Below, piece by piece: positions 1 to 10,868 of a DNA stretch of 64,000 nt. This DNA comes from Candidatus Enterovibrio altilux. GTDB taxonomy: Bacteria; Pseudomonadota; Gammaproteobacteria; Enterobacterales; Vibrionaceae. Each line of letters begins with the position of its first letter. Position 1 is the stretch's first letter. The stretch covers positions 62,001-126,000 of the forward strand of contig NZ_CP020661.1 of the NCBI RefSeq assembly GCF_002381345.1, written 5' to 3'. The position numbers and the translations under genes were made by a program. The notes under the pieces are model-generated. The model ran no database searches. It was not told the origin of the DNA and was given only the letters and a program-made list of their open reading frames with translations.

Positions 1-515
1 TACTTGTTTAATACAAAATGATTTTTGTAAAATTGTCCGGTGTTATAAGCACTATCGGCTGATCTTTCATTGCTTTTCCAGCAAGTTTATTTAAGCAAAT
101 TAGGTAGCACTTCACCGTCAGTCACATTTGATGCACTTAACTTAGCAGCAATAATTGCATGCGTATTTATATTTACCGCTACACGTCGCTTATACCAGAC
201 TCACCATTTCCCATCAGTACCATGTTTTTTTACTTTCCATTAGCCTTCACAGTAGACTTTGAACCCTGTAGAATCAATGACTAAGTCACTAAATAAACGA
301 GATCTCCCATGATTACTCTGCTTCATTTGATTTCATAGCTAAACATTTTTTATCAATTCAAAATATTAGTGAATCACGATTAATTAAAGTTTGATCATAT
401 TACTTCCAGTTAATTGTTTTGTGGCTAAGCTTGTGCATAGGCCTAAATATGTAAGTGAACCTAGCTATTTAGAGCGTAGATTAATAATTTAGTTCTCTGA
501 TTTAGGAGATAAAAC
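1..515 (-). mobile_element. IS903-group IS remnant, 5' half
   Basis: Decayed transposase DNA running off the left edge of the window. It matches the 5' part of the repeat family found throughout the window, read on the minus strand, and ends at the family's outer terminus (a degenerate GGCTTTGTTTCC-type inverted repeat) near 515. The family is assigned to IS5, IS903 group, because a consensus read from the many copies encodes a protein like IS903 transposase (N-terminal TNWKQYNQALINRGSLTFW, later HLAIDSTGLKVYGEGEWKVKK). Several stops and frameshifts are present. Confidence 0.8.
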
Positions 516-959
516 CTGTCAAAAAACAATATTTCGAATCAAAAAACTTTTCAGAGGGACATTGAGTCTAAAAGACTACGATGCCCAAATTGACGAAATC
601 TTCACAATAATAAAATCGTCAAACAAACAGATAAAGCTAGGTATGCCTAACACGAAAGCGATCATCAAATAGTTAATGATACTGAAATTCGCTATTGAAA
701 CTAAAATTAGGGAACCAAGTCCCTAAGCAATACAGTTCACTTAAATATTTAGGTTTATAGGCAAGCTTGACTCCAGAACAACCACTGAGAGCAGTATAAT
801 AAGTTTCAATTAATCGAGGCTAACTAGTACTAACATTCTAGATTGATGAAGAAGCCATTCAGCTATGGAACCCCACCAAGTAGGATAACCATGAAAAATT
901 TAATTTATTTAGTAACTTAACCGGTTTTACTATATAAACTCGAATCAGGAAACAAAACC
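516..959 (+). mobile_element. Two rearranged IS903-group fragments
   Basis: Positions 516-722 are the 3' end of the element on the plus strand. Positions 723-959 are a 5' fragment (from just inside the left end to the helix-turn-helix coding part) fused to the 3' terminus. Together with 1-515 this is a nest of at least three pieces of the same IS, all non-coding. Confidence 0.75.
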
Positions 960-1355
960 GACAAAATACGTAATATTTTTCTATGCTAAACAAAAACTAA
1001 ACTTTCCTTCCTCCCGTGAGCACCATATAACAATAGAATGAACGTTCCATTAATTTAGGCATCTAAACTTCATAATTTATTGTATGCACTTTATTTGCTG
1101 CTACCTCACCACAATTTTACTGAGCTCATCTCAGATCTGCGCAACTGCTTGAATATCAAGCTTAATCATCTTGATACTCAGCTGCTTTCATCAAAAAAAT
1201 CTTAATACTTAGTTGTCCAATTATTTGGGTCACTTCAAAAAAGAACATTTCTTCTATTTAATTTTTAAGTAAAATTTAACAGAATCCACTCAAACTTTAC
1301 AATAAATTACGCTAAAATTTTTAAAAAACCTCACCTTTTGGCAAAGCCTTAAATT
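960..1355. other. Intergenic stretch without recognisable gene
   Basis: About 400 bases of AT-rich DNA between IS debris and the tRNA gene. I see no open frame with homology, no IS end and no convincing hairpin. Confidence 0.5.
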
Positions 1356-1431
1356 TGGCTCCCTCTGCAAGACTTGAACTTGCGACATACGGATTAACAG
1401 TCCGCCGTTCTACCAACTGAACTAAGAGGGA
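1356..1431 (-). tRNA. tRNA-Asn (anticodon GTT)
   Basis: Read on the minus strand, a 76-nt cloverleaf begins TCCCTCT and ends AGAGGGAGCCA, so the 7-bp acceptor stem pairs perfectly and the CCA tail is encoded. The anticodon loop CTGTTAATC carries GTT, for asparagine. The D loop (AGTTCAGTTGGTAGA) and T arm (GTTCAAGTC) are normal. The gene sits alone between IS remnants, with an AT-rich spacer on each side. Confidence 0.96.
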
Positions 1432-1569
1432 TTTTTTATTCAAAAATATGTTACCTTTCGAAAACAAGATAATATTAGGCAATGGGCTGAGCGCATGCAA
1501 GCACTAATTTATATTCCACGCTACAATTAGTACAAGTGGCTAATAGATGAGCTAATTAACACTATTCTG

Positions 1570-1745
1570 GGCTTTATTTTTTAAATTAGAGAACTAGATC
1601 TTTAATCAGTACTCCATACAGCTAGGCCAACTGAAATATTTAGATCTATGAACAAGATTCGCTGCAAAAGAACTAACTGGAAGCAGTACAATCAAGCTTT
1701 AATTAATCATATCTCAGCCTAATACTCGGGAAATGATGTATTATT
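1570..1745 (+). mobile_element. IS903-group 5' end fragment
   Basis: Begins with the family terminus GGCTTTATTTTTTAAATTAG and continues through the transposase start region for about 175 bases before similarity stops. Around 1846-1960 there is a faint minus-strand resemblance to part of an IS630 transposase (NLSYLDAL-like), too weak to annotate separately. Confidence 0.75.
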
Positions 1746-2024
1746 GGAACCATTTTTAACCAATTAAAACTATTTAAAATTAAACATTATCGGAGCCGTA
1801 GTTGTGTCAACTTTATGGTTCACTTGTTGACTGGACTCATAGGGTATTCATTTCGACTAAATCAACAGAGCATCAAGATAACTAAGATTGCTCCATAAGC
1901 ACTTATGAAAATTTGAGATTAAATTGTTTGCAATGGTTGTTGCTGCAATAATTAATCATTTTTTATGATTAAATTATTACAGCATGGAATTATTGTATAA
2001 CAACGCAATGAGGAACCCCACGCA

Positions 2025-2861
2025 ATGGAACAAGCTATTCGCGCAAAGATGAAAGTGCTACCGTCAATTGACCCTGAATTTGAGATTCAACGTCGTGTTA
2101 ACTTCATCAAAAAGCGTCTTAATGATTCTCTTACAACCTCTTTGGTACTGGGTATAAGTGGCGGCTTAGATTCTTCGACATGTGGTCGACTGGCCCAGAT
2201 TGCTGTTGATCAGTTAAATAAAATTACAGGCTTTAATGACTATCAGTTCATTGCTGTTCGATTACCATATGGCGTGCAAGAAGACGAACATGACGCGCAG
2301 TTAGCCTTAAGCTTCATTTGTCCTACCCACTCTGTGAGCGTAAATATCAAAGATGGTGTAGATGGGCTTCATACATCAACGCTTACATCACTTTCCAAGA
2401 CTAACTTACTATCAACGGGCCATGAAAAAATCGATTTCATTAAAGGCAATGTTAAAGCACGTGCACGTATGGTCGCACAATATGAAATAGCAGGGATTGT
2501 TGACGGCTTAGTGTTAGGTACTGACCACTCGGCAGAAAATATCACCGGTTTTTACACCAAATTTGGTGATGGCGCATGCGATTTAGCACCTTTATTTGGT
2601 TTAAGTAAACGTCAAGTTCGTCAGCTTGCGGCACATCTGGGTGCACCTGACTTATTAATTGTAAAAACACCCGCTGCTGACTTAGAAGAACTTGCATCAC
2701 AGAAGTCTGATGAAGATGCATTACAATTAACCTATGACGAGATCGATGATTTCTTAGAAGGTAAACCTGTAGAGGATCGTGTTACTGAACGATTGATTTC
2801 TATCTATAAAATTACCCAACATAAACGTCAACCTATCCCAACTATTTATGACGAAGAGTGA
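2025..2861 (+). CDS. nadE: NH3-dependent NAD synthetase NadE
   Basis: Converts deamido-NAD (nicotinate adenine dinucleotide), ATP and ammonia to NAD, the last step of NAD biosynthesis, in the cytoplasm. The 278-residue protein has the usual length for the short, glutaminase-free type of Gammaproteobacteria. The PP-loop ATP pyrophosphatase motif SGGLDS lies at about residues 45-50, followed by the family blocks [18 protein letters not shown] and TKFGDGACD, and the protein ends [12 protein letters not shown]. The ATG at 2025 is preceded by GAGGAA at a normal distance. It stands alone between IS remnants. It closely resembles V. cholerae NadE, which is on that species' chromosome II. No stop or gap disturbs the frame, so it is probably functional. 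Confidence 0.97.
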   Translation: MEQAIRAKMKVLPSIDPEFEIQRRVNFIKKRLNDSLTTSLVLGISGGLDSSTCGRLAQIAVDQLNKITGFNDYQFIAVRLPYGVQEDEHDAQLALSFICPTHSVSVNIKDGVDGLHTSTLTSLSKTNLLSTGHEKIDFIKGNVKARARMVAQYEIAGIVDGLVLGTDHSAENITGFYTKFGDGACDLAPLFGLSKRQVRQLAAHLGAPDLLIVKTPAADLEELASQKSDEDALQLTYDEIDDFLEGKPVEDRVTERLISIYKITQHKRQPIPTIYDEE

Positions 2862-2897
2862 GTGTCATACTTTAATTGTTTGAGTCTAACGAAGGAC

Positions 2898-3928
2898 TTG
2901 GCCTCCTGATTTAAGTACAAGTAGCAAAGCCCAACACAATTCATTATTTCATTGTGTGCTCACTTTTATTTTAAACATACCTAGTCCTATCAGCGTATTT
3001 AACGCTTTTACCATGGGATAAGTTTCGCTAATTGAAGCATTGCGATCTCTTAGGCTGAATGTTCTTCCCAGTAATTTTTTATTTCAAAACATTTCCGTCT
3101 CCAAAAGGGAACATTTATTGTAACTATACCTCGTTTTTTACACTAATTTGAACCGTATAAGTGCTGGTAATTACTCGCTAAATTACGCGGATAACTTCGT
3201 TCCAAAAATTGCGATTTTTCTTAGTGAGGTGATTGGAACCACTCATTTAATATGAACGACATCGTAAGCTCCATTGCCTGTTATTTCATTGATTTTTCAG
3301 TGTATCTGCTTGAATAAATTAGATAGTACTTCACTATCAGTCACATTTGATGCACTAACTCAGCAGCAGTAATTTCATGCGTATTTATATCTACAGCTAA
3401 ATGTAACTTGTACCAGACTCACTGTTTTCCATCAGTGCCATGCTTTTTTACTGTACATTAGCTTTCACCATAGACTCTGAGCTCTGTAAAATTAATGGCT
3501 ACGCACTGGGTGATCTCTTTAGTCTTCGTTTTGAGCGCGACATTAACCGTTTTAGCTCGCTTGCAAATGCATAAATCGTAAGGGCATGACAACGGCAGTT
3601 GAGCAAATTTGAAAACAACATTAATGAATCTTGGCAAACCTTGCAATGACCTTAAGAATACGCATTTAACCATGAGAGCTATCGTAATGGCTAAATTGTT
3701 AAATAAACGAAGCCTCCCATAATTACTCTGATTAATTTGATTCCATATTTGAAAGACTTCTGTCTTAATCAACAATATTAGTGAACCACGATTAATTGAA
3801 GCTTAATTACACTGCTTCCAGTCAGTGGTTTTGTGGCTAAATTTGTTCATAGACTTGAACATTTAAGTTAGCGTAGCTGTTTAGAGCATAAATTGATAAT
3901 GTAGTTCCTTGATTTAGGAAACAAAGTC
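2898..3928 (-). mobile_element. Near full-length dead IS903-group element
   Basis: About 1.03 kb with both family termini, minus orientation. The best surviving open stretch is about 105 codons (3458-3775) covering the part around LRLFNNLAITIALMVKCVF and SCPYDLCICKRAKTVNV, followed by stops and frameshifts. It is a useful copy for reconstructing the element because most of its length is present. Confidence 0.85.
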
Positions 3929-4511
3929 AAGATGAATGAAAAAATTTAAAAAATATACGTTGATGGGAGATGGCTAGTTTGGGGTAAGTTACATTTAGAG
4001 GTAGATGTAAATACGCATGACATTATTGCTGCTGAATTAATGTCATCAGACGTGACTGCCGGTAAAGTGCTACTTTATTTGTTCAAATAGATCCACCGCA
4101 GTATGGATGAAATATCAAGTGATGGCACTTATGATATCAGACAATGTTACGAAATCATTCGTATTAAACGAGCGGTTCCACTCACCCTTCTAAGAAAAGG
4201 AGCAATTTTCAAAAATGAAGTTATCCACAGAATTGAGCGATCAATTACCAGCATTTCTACGGCTCACATCAGCATTGAAAAATAAAGTGTAGTTATCATA
4301 CGTGTTCCTTATTAAAAACAGTAATGTTGCGAGTGAAGAAACTCTTCTAAGAGGCATTTAACCTAAGGAATTACAATACTCAGATTAGCGAGGCCTACGC
4401 AATGATAAAAGCGTTAAATAAGCTGACAGAGCTAAAGATGCCTACACGGAAGCAATCATCTAATAATTAGTCACAATAGGATTTATTATCCTAACTCAAA
4501 TTAAAAAACAA
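3929..4511 (+). mobile_element. IS903-group 3' half
   Basis: Plus-strand second half of the element, directly abutting the previous inverted copy. It contains a 60-codon residual frame (4103-4285) with the second-aspartate region (DGTYDIRQCYE) and ends in the degenerate 3' terminus near 4511. Confidence 0.8.
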
Positions 4512-4632
4512 ACACTCATTGACTTCGTTCACCCAACGTAAGCAATAAGAATCATTCAAAAAAGTTAATATATTATGCTAGGTTTAATTTCATGAATGCA
4601 TCACTCGTAATTGCGTGTCATTTACGATTCAA

Positions 4633-7600
4633 TTAAAATAATGATGAAGTACTTTCTTCTTCATCATCTTCCAGAGATTCCAGCACAATCTCAAGCTTCT
4701 TAGAAGCTATTTCATATTCAAATTTACGAATAGCATTTTCTATGTGTTCCAGATTTACTGCTATATTTTTAGATTTTTTTTTAATTTTTGCAATGAAATC
4801 AACGGCTTGCGTATCAAAATTGTTCAATAATATTTGAAGTTGCTCGAGTTCTATACGAAACTCCTTAAAAGTATAACCCATAAAGCTGACTTGAACGGAG
4901 CTTTTTTCATTTTGTTTTATTGGGATATACCGTTGGATTTTTAGCAACATACTTTGTATTTTGTCTATTAAAATGACTTCTATTTCGTTTGTACTGCCCG
5001 CTTGATCTTCTAAATTACCTGCAAGTACCGCCAATTTTTTTGCAGAGACATTCGCAGCAGCGCCTTTCAATGAGTGTGCAAATAGCGTTACTTCTTTTCG
5101 GTTGCCCTCAGCCAAAGCATAACGTATTTGATTAATTGTTCCCAACTGACTGTCAGTAAAAGCTGTCATCACTTTCCAATATGCGGCAGTGTTACCGCCG
5201 ATACGACGAGTACCTTCATTGGCATCTAGCACTAAAGGGTCTATGTCACTAAAATTTAAGCACGACTGTGTTTCTACTTCTTTTTGCTCGTTAGCTATCA
5301 CTGCAGTCTTAACTACTTCTTGTGATGCAGACGTCCAACGATAAAGAGCTTTTAACAATTCGTTTACATTTATTGGCTTCGAAACATGATCATTCATGCC
5401 TGCTTCTTTACATTGTTGCACGTCACGTTCCATTGCATTTGCTGTCATTGCAACAATCGGTAGCACAGATAATGATTTAATTTTACGAATTTTTTTCGTT
5501 GCTGTCACCCCATCCATTATGGGCATTTGCATATCCATTAATACAATATCGTACTGTTTTTTTTGTATCATATACAAAGCTATTTGACCATTATTAGCAA
5601 CATCTATATTCGGCTGAAATTGCTCCAATATGCCTTTTGCAACTTCCTGATTAATAACATTGTCTTCAACAAGTAAAATATTCAAACCTGTAAAATCATA
5701 ATTATCAACATCCGAATCTTCAGTGTTACGCAAATTAACTAATTTTAGTTCTTCTTTTCCGAATACTTTCATCAGTGCATTAAACAAAGCAGATGCGTTA
5801 ATAGGCTTCACTAATATGGCATCAAAAATGCTTTGCATATTATGATTGACAAGATCAGCGTTTTCACCGTAGGCCACCACGAGAATAATCTTCGGTATTT
5901 TATCGAGAGGCATCGCTTGAATCTGCATAGTTGCTTCATATCCGTTTATGTCTGGTATTTCCCAAGCCATAACGATGATATCAAAGCCATCAAAATTTTT
6001 ACTTGCAGTTGCAACCTCATATATAGCCTCTTTACCATTTGAGGCATCTGTAACACGCAAATCAAGATTGTCGAGTAGCTTACACATAATATTTTTAAAT
6101 GCCGGATTATCATCCACCACTAGCACGCGTTTGTCATGCAAAATGGTGCTTTTAGCTACTTGCTCTTTGATACTATAATCACTGTGTCCACAACGGATGG
6201 TAAATGAAAAAGTGGATCCTTGACCTACCTCACTTTTAACCCAAATGCGGCCACCCATCAGCTCAACAAAGCTCTTAGAGATGGTCAAGCCGAGGCCTGT
6301 ACCACCATACTTTCGGGTAATTGAACCATCAGCTTGTGAAAAGGATTGGAATAAATGCGCCATCTGTTCATCATTCATACCAATACCGCTGTCTTGAATA
6401 TCAAACTGAATTTCCACCATCTCATCATCATCCATCATTTTTTTTGCACGAATGATAATTGCACCGCTTTCAGTAAATTTCACCGAGTTACCAGTAAGAT
6501 TTATAATAATTTGACCAAGCCGGAGTGGATCCCCCACTAAATTATTAGGCAAATTGGGATCTATATTGAAGATAAGTTCTAAATCTTTCTCTTTTGCTTT
6601 CACGGAAATAATATTTTTGATGTTGTCCAACACTTCGCTAAAACAGAATTCAATATGCTCGACCGTGAGCTTTCCGGCTTCAATCTTCGAAAAATCAAGG
6701 ATATCATTAATAATACCGAGCAAAGATTTACCAGCTTTTTCTATATTTCCTATATAGTTACGCTGTTTATCATTTAAACTCGTTAATAACGTTAAATGTG
6801 ACATACTCAAAATAGCATTCATTGGCGTACGGATTTCATGACTCATGTTTGCCAAAAATTCACCTTTTGCTTTACTTGCTTCAGTCGCTTGATCTTTTGC
6901 AGAAATAAGGTCAATTTCAAGACGTTTTTGTGTCGTCACATCGACAAACAAACCAACAATTCCCAGTGGTTGTCCATCGCCACCATAATATGTGGCTTCA
7001 TAAACCGTCATGGTACGAACATCACCATCCGCATTTGCAAGCTTAATGTCATAGACATGAGAACCTGGCTTTTGAAGAAGCAGTTTTTCTTCTTCTTCGA
7101 ACATAGCTGCTACATCGCCTTTAAACAATTCGCTGGGTGATTTACCCACTATATCCACATAAAACAAGCCAAGAAAATCAGTAAACGCATCATTAACACC
7201 AATATAATGACCTGATGTATCACGAAAATATGTGGGATTTGGCATCGCATTGATAATTTGTTGATTCAGCTTTAGTTGTTCTGATATGCGGTGCTCAGCT
7301 TCAATTTGAAGCTCTGCATTCATGGTTAATTGAATCCCTACCGCCAGGTCTTCTTGGGCTTCAGTTAACCAATCAATTTCTTTATCAGACAACACACGTA
7401 CTGATCCAAGTTCTAACACACCCACCATATCATTGTTAACACATAACGGAATGAAATACATTTCCGCCAGTTTCAGAATACCAGCAGGTAAGGTCAGTGA
7501 AAACTGTTCATTTTGGTTACGAATACGCAAAAATTCTTTAGACTCAATGATGGCGCGGTGAAATGATACACTTTCAGCTTCCATCACTTTTGTTTGCTCA

Positions 7601-8685
7601 TCAACGCCTACTCCTCCCACTAAATGCAATTTTTCGTTCCGTAATACGTAAATTGCAGAATAGGGAATTTCGAAACGTTGTAAAAAAAAGATGGGAATTC
7701 GATTACCAAGATCTTTGGTATCAACACATCCCCGAATAAGATCAGAAAAAACTTTGATTTGGCGGCTAAATTCGAAGCGTTCAGCTATCTCCTCTAACAC
7801 TTTATTTTGCGCTGTCGCGAGATCTTTTAATTCTCCTTGACTATCCACATCTAGCTTAAATTCAAATTCTTTATTACGAACCTTACTTACGATTGTTCGC
7901 CTAATATTATCAAGCGGTTTCAAAAATTGCACCCACAGCAACATGGTTGTAATAGCAACAGTGAAAATCAGTAGGTACGCCATTGACACGGCAATACGAT
8001 CCATATTGTGTTTATCTTGAATTAATTGCTTAAGCTCTTTTCGCGTACTTTGATCGATAGCATCATAAAAAGCCCCTATTGGTCCCATGATTTTATTTTT
8101 TTCATGAATATAATCTGGACTAAATAGCATCTGTTGTACACGTTTAGGGTCAGGGATAACCCGCTCAATACCTCTAGCTGTATGCTTTTTACCCTGCATT
8201 AAGTCCATCGCACGTTGCTCGATGGCGATTAACTCTTGAGAACGATACAGTGCTTGTGTGAGAAACGTTAAATGTGCTTCGCTGATACCTACATTGCGTA
8301 ATCGACTTAACAATGATGGATAATCAGGACGAACTGGCACATCAAGTTGTTGCACCTCATAACTAGGATCAGACATCTGTGCCCAATAGTCAAAATTATA
8401 CCTTTCTGGCAGAGGTAATTGACCGTCCCGAATGCCTTTTACACGTTCAAATAGATAACTCCAGCGTTTATCAGATGTCACGGCGTAGTTTCGCGCAAAC
8501 AATGTTAATAAATCAGAACTTTGTTTCAGCTCTATAGCTAACGCATATTGCTGATAGCGCTGTTCATAAATAGTGTTAATATTTTTGCCTAACACTCCAG
8601 AATGAAGAACCGCGAAAATGATTGAAATTCCTAAGATGAGAATGAATCCCATAAATGCAAAATACACGTACCGAATTGATCTCAT
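4633..8685 (-). CDS. Hybrid sensor kinase with GAF, PAS, two receivers and HPt
   Basis: A 1350-residue inner-membrane phosphorelay kinase. Helices at about 8-29 and 233-254 flank a periplasmic sensor of some 200 residues. Then follow a GAF-like domain (310-460), a PAS domain (475-590), HisKA with phospho-histidine H616 in NMSHEIRTPMN, HATPase_c with N733, DSGIGM at 765-770 and GTGLGL at 795-800, receiver 1 (852-975), receiver 2 (1001-1115), and an HPt domain with H1204 in FAHSLKG. A helical tail of about 100 residues ends the protein. Receiver 2 keeps its acidic pair (E1007, D1008) and phospho-site D1051 (LMDMQMP). Receiver 1 reads IIVMAWEIP, with alanine at the phospho-site (907), so it is probably a pseudo-receiver. 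The architecture resembles BarA/EvgS-type phosphorelays. No partner regulator lies nearby and I cannot name the signal. The frame is intact. Confidence 0.93.
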   Translation of the reverse strand: MRSIRYVYFAFMGFILILGISIIFAVLHSGVLGKNINTIYEQRYQQYALAIELKQSSDLLTLFARNYAVTSDKRWSYLFERVKGIRDGQLPLPERYNFDYWAQMSDPSYEVQQLDVPVRPDYPSLLSRLRNVGISEAHLTFLTQALYRSQELIAIEQRAMDLMQGKKHTARGIERVIPDPKRVQQMLFSPDYIHEKNKIMGPIGAFYDAIDQSTRKELKQLIQDKHNMDRIAVSMAYLLIFTVAITTMLLWVQFLKPLDNIRRTIVSKVRNKEFEFKLDVDSQGELKDLATAQNKVLEEIAERFEFSRQIKVFSDLIRGCVDTKDLGNRIPIFFLQRFEIPYSAIYVLRNEKLHLVGGVGVDEQTKVMEAESVSFHRAIIESKEFLRIRNQNEQFSLTLPAGILKLAEMYFIPLCVNNDMVGVLELGSVRVLSDKEIDWLTEAQEDLAVGIQLTMNAELQIEAEHRISEQLKLNQQIINAMPNPTYFRDTSGHYIGVNDAFTDFLGLFYVDIVGKSPSELFKGDVAAMFEEEEKLLLQKPGSHVYDIKLANADGDVRTMTVYEATYYGGDGQPLGIVGLFVDVTTQKRLEIDLISAKDQATEASKAKGEFLANMSHEIRTPMNAILSMSHLTLLTSLNDKQRNYIGNIEKAGKSLLGIINDILDFSKIEAGKLTVEHIEFCFSEVLDNIKNIISVKAKEKDLELIFNIDPNLPNNLVGDPLRLGQIIINLTGNSVKFTESGAIIIRAKKMMDDDEMVEIQFDIQDSGIGMNDEQMAHLFQSFSQADGSITRKYGGTGLGLTISKSFVELMGGRIWVKSEVGQGSTFSFTIRCGHSDYSIKEQVAKSTILHDKRVLVVDDNPAFKNIMCKLLDNLDLRVTDASNGKEAIYEVATASKNFDGFDIIVMAWEIPDINGYEATMQIQAMPLDKIPKIILVVAYGENADLVNHNMQSIFDAILVKPINASALFNALMKVFGKEELKLVNLRNTEDSDVDNYDFTGLNILLVEDNVINQEVAKGILEQFQPNIDVANNGQIALYMIQKKQYDIVLMDMQMPIMDGVTATKKIRKIKSLSVLPIVAMTANAMERDVQQCKEAGMNDHVSKPINVNELLKALYRWTSASQEVVKTAVIANEQKEVETQSCLNFSDIDPLVLDANEGTRRIGGNTAAYWKVMTAFTDSQLGTINQIRYALAEGNRKEVTLFAHSLKGAAANVSAKKLAVLAGNLEDQAGSTNEIEVILIDKIQSMLLKIQRYIPIKQNEKSSVQVSFMGYTFKEFRIELEQLQILLNNFDTQAVDFIAKIKKKSKNIAVNLEHIENAIRKFEYEIASKKLEIVLESLEDDEEESTSSLF

Positions 8686-9179
8686 TTTACTTTCACACTC
8701 TCATTTTCGTGACATGTATATTATTTCAGCGTAGACTCTAACTTTTAATTAATAAAGTGAGAAGAAGTAAAAGTCTATTAATTGATGTATTTATATTCAA
8801 AGAATGTCACTAAGTAGATGGTCAATCATTCATTACTCGTTTCAATTATTGCTAAAAATAAAATATTATTGATAATATATAAAGCTGTATTTTCGAAACA
8901 AAGCAACTTAATCATTAACTTGCAACCTAAACAGCTAAGTGAACTTAAATACCTAAATTTATGGTAAAGTCTAGTTACAAAATAAAGCCCTTTGAATGCG
9001 TAAATATTTAGGCATATAAGGAAACAATTCGGTATTATTCATAGTAATATCTTTTACATAAATATGATGTGCCAATATTTTTTAAAAATTAAACAACTCA
9101 TTGAAATTTACCAATGAACTGACTAACCTTGGTCTAACTTTGGTCGCTCCTATATGAATGATATTTATTTGTTTGGGTG
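8686..9179. other. AT-rich divergent intergenic region with an IS scrap
   Basis: Roughly 490 bases between the divergently transcribed kinase and the secreted-protein gene, presumably holding both promoters. Positions 8928-8990 contain a 60-base scrap of the IS903-group 5' end (AACAGCTAAGTGAACTTAAA) followed by a terminus-like AAATAAAGCC. Nothing else is recognisable. Confidence 0.5.
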
Positions 9180-9752
9180 ATGACTGCAATCACTGCATGC
9201 AAGGGCCTCATTATGAGTGCAATATTTTTAACACTTAGCTGCAATGCAAGTGCGTCACTTTTAGAAGCCACTCAAACGGTAATGCGCCTAGGATTTTGGA
9301 GTGGTGATGCGTGCACGAATGAAAAACGTTTACCTGAACAAAAATTTTTAGATGCTATAAATACAACAATATCAACCATTCAGTATGAGACAACCGATTG
9401 GGGTAATAAATATTATGATATCATTGAATCTGATAATCAAATTTGCTACTTTGATGAAATTAGTATGCACAAATTAAATGATGCAGTTATCTTTGTTCGA
9501 TGTGCAGAAGAAATGCTTCGAATCCAAGTAGAAAGTACATTTACATGTCAAACAAATGTACTCACTCCGGAAGTTTTATCGGCAATTGGTCAGTTAAAAG
9601 TTACAGTACAACAGTTACGTATATCAGTTGAAAGTATCATTAAAGTTGAGCTCAAATTGCAACGCGAAGAGGCAACTGATGAAGCAAGTTTTGATGCATT
9701 CGTTGAAACATTACAGGCAATGAAAAAAATAAAAACAACTAGATATCATTAA
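9180..9752 (+). CDS. Putative secreted protein of unknown function
   Basis: I do not recognise a family. With the ATG at 9180 the product is 190 residues. A hydrophobic stretch after one lysine (GLIMSAIFLTLSCNASAS) looks like a signal peptide cleaved near an A-S-A motif, so export to the periplasm is likely. Two alternative starts exist: GTG at 9177, and ATG at 9213 with AAGGG in front, which would shorten the n-region. The mature part has four cysteines (in DACTN, QICYF, VRCAE and TFTCQ), compatible with two disulfides. Its C-terminal third is charged and probably helical. The gene is isolated and upstream of IS debris. The uninterrupted frame amid so much decay suggests selection or recent loss. 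Confidence 0.65.
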   Translation: MTAITACKGLIMSAIFLTLSCNASASLLEATQTVMRLGFWSGDACTNEKRLPEQKFLDAINTTISTIQYETTDWGNKYYDIIESDNQICYFDEISMHKLNDAVIFVRCAEEMLRIQVESTFTCQTNVLTPEVLSAIGQLKVTVQQLRISVESIIKVELKLQREEATDEASFDAFVETLQAMKKIKTTRYH

Positions 9753-9989
9753 TTTTTTTATTTAGATATATGCTAGGGTTTAGAAGAACAGTCGTGGTAA
9801 CGAGATCTAATTACTCATTACTTAAATTCTTTGCAAATAGTTTCGAGAAGTTAGTTATGTATTCAACGGATCGAGCGTAGTGTGATGTCTCCATTTTTTA
9901 TGAAGTAATTATTGTGGTTACTATTGATGTTAAGTATCGTTTGCTGTTAGCAAACCAGTGCAGTTCAAAGGTAGTTAATAGCCAGGATG

Positions 9990-10664
9990 GGCTTTGTTTC
10001 CTCATTCAAATTCAAATGGCTAATTTCAACAGAATGAGCTATTAGACGATCGTTTTAGACATACCTAATCCTACCAATATATTTAACGCTTTTATCATGG
10101 TGTAGCTTTCGCCAACCTGGATATTGTAATCTTTTGAGCTCAATGTCTATTCAAGTAATTTTTTAACTCGAAACAGTACCTTTTTTAATAGGGCATACTT
10201 ATGGTATACATACTTCATTTTCAAAAAATTGCTCTTTTTTAAAGGATGAGTGGAACCACTCATTTAATACGAATGGTTTCGTAACATTCTCTGATGTTGT
10301 AAGCTCCATCACCTGCTATTTCATAGATTATGCGGTGAGTCTTTTTGAGCAAATTAGGTAACACTTCACCATAAGTCACATTTGATGCACTCAGTTCAGC
10401 AGTAATGATTGCATGTGTATTGACACCTACCGCTACATGTAATTTGTACCAGACTCAACGTTTACCGTCAGTACCATGCTTTTCACATTCCATTCACCTT
10501 CACCTTAGACTTGAAGCACTGTAGAGTTAATAGCTAAGTAGCCACATAAATCAAGCCCTCCCACGATTACTCGGCTTAGTTTGATTCCATACTAAATATT
10601 TAAGTGAGCCCAGCTGTTTAGAGCGTAGATTGATAATTGAGTTCTTGATTTAGAAAACAGAATT
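9990..10664 (-). mobile_element. IS903-group element with internal deletion
   Basis: Starts GGCTTTGTTTCCTCATTC at 9990 (3' terminus, minus orientation) and ends at the 5' terminus near 10664. Only about 675 bases remain of roughly 1.03 kb, with most of the N-terminal transposase part deleted. The preceding 9753-9989 is AT-rich with no recognisable gene. Confidence 0.82.
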
Positions 10665-10868
10665 ACCACCTATTTGAAGGAACTGTGTTAAGCAAAATAC
10701 ACGGCAACGAGAGTGATCCAGTATCTTCATCATAATACATTCAATTATAAGATGCTAGAAGGGAACCTACACAAATTTAATGCTGACAAACAAAACGATT
10801 ATACTCGTCGCTATGATGTCTTGAAAGCCCATTTCACTAAGAACACACCCATTTTATTCATTGACACG
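10665..10868 (+). other. Orphan 200-bp island between two IS copies
   Basis: Non-IS DNA trapped between the 5' ends of two oppositely oriented IS remnants. One plus-strand frame is open from 10713 into the next IS (it reads YLHHNTFNYKMLEG early and THKFNAD-like residues later). It probably represents an internal piece of a former host gene. I cannot assign it to a family. Confidence 0.4.

Noticed and set aside
6838-7140. 100-codon frame opposite the hybrid kinase
   Set aside because: It is the antisense shadow of the PAS/HisKA coding region, as are several other frames inside large genes.
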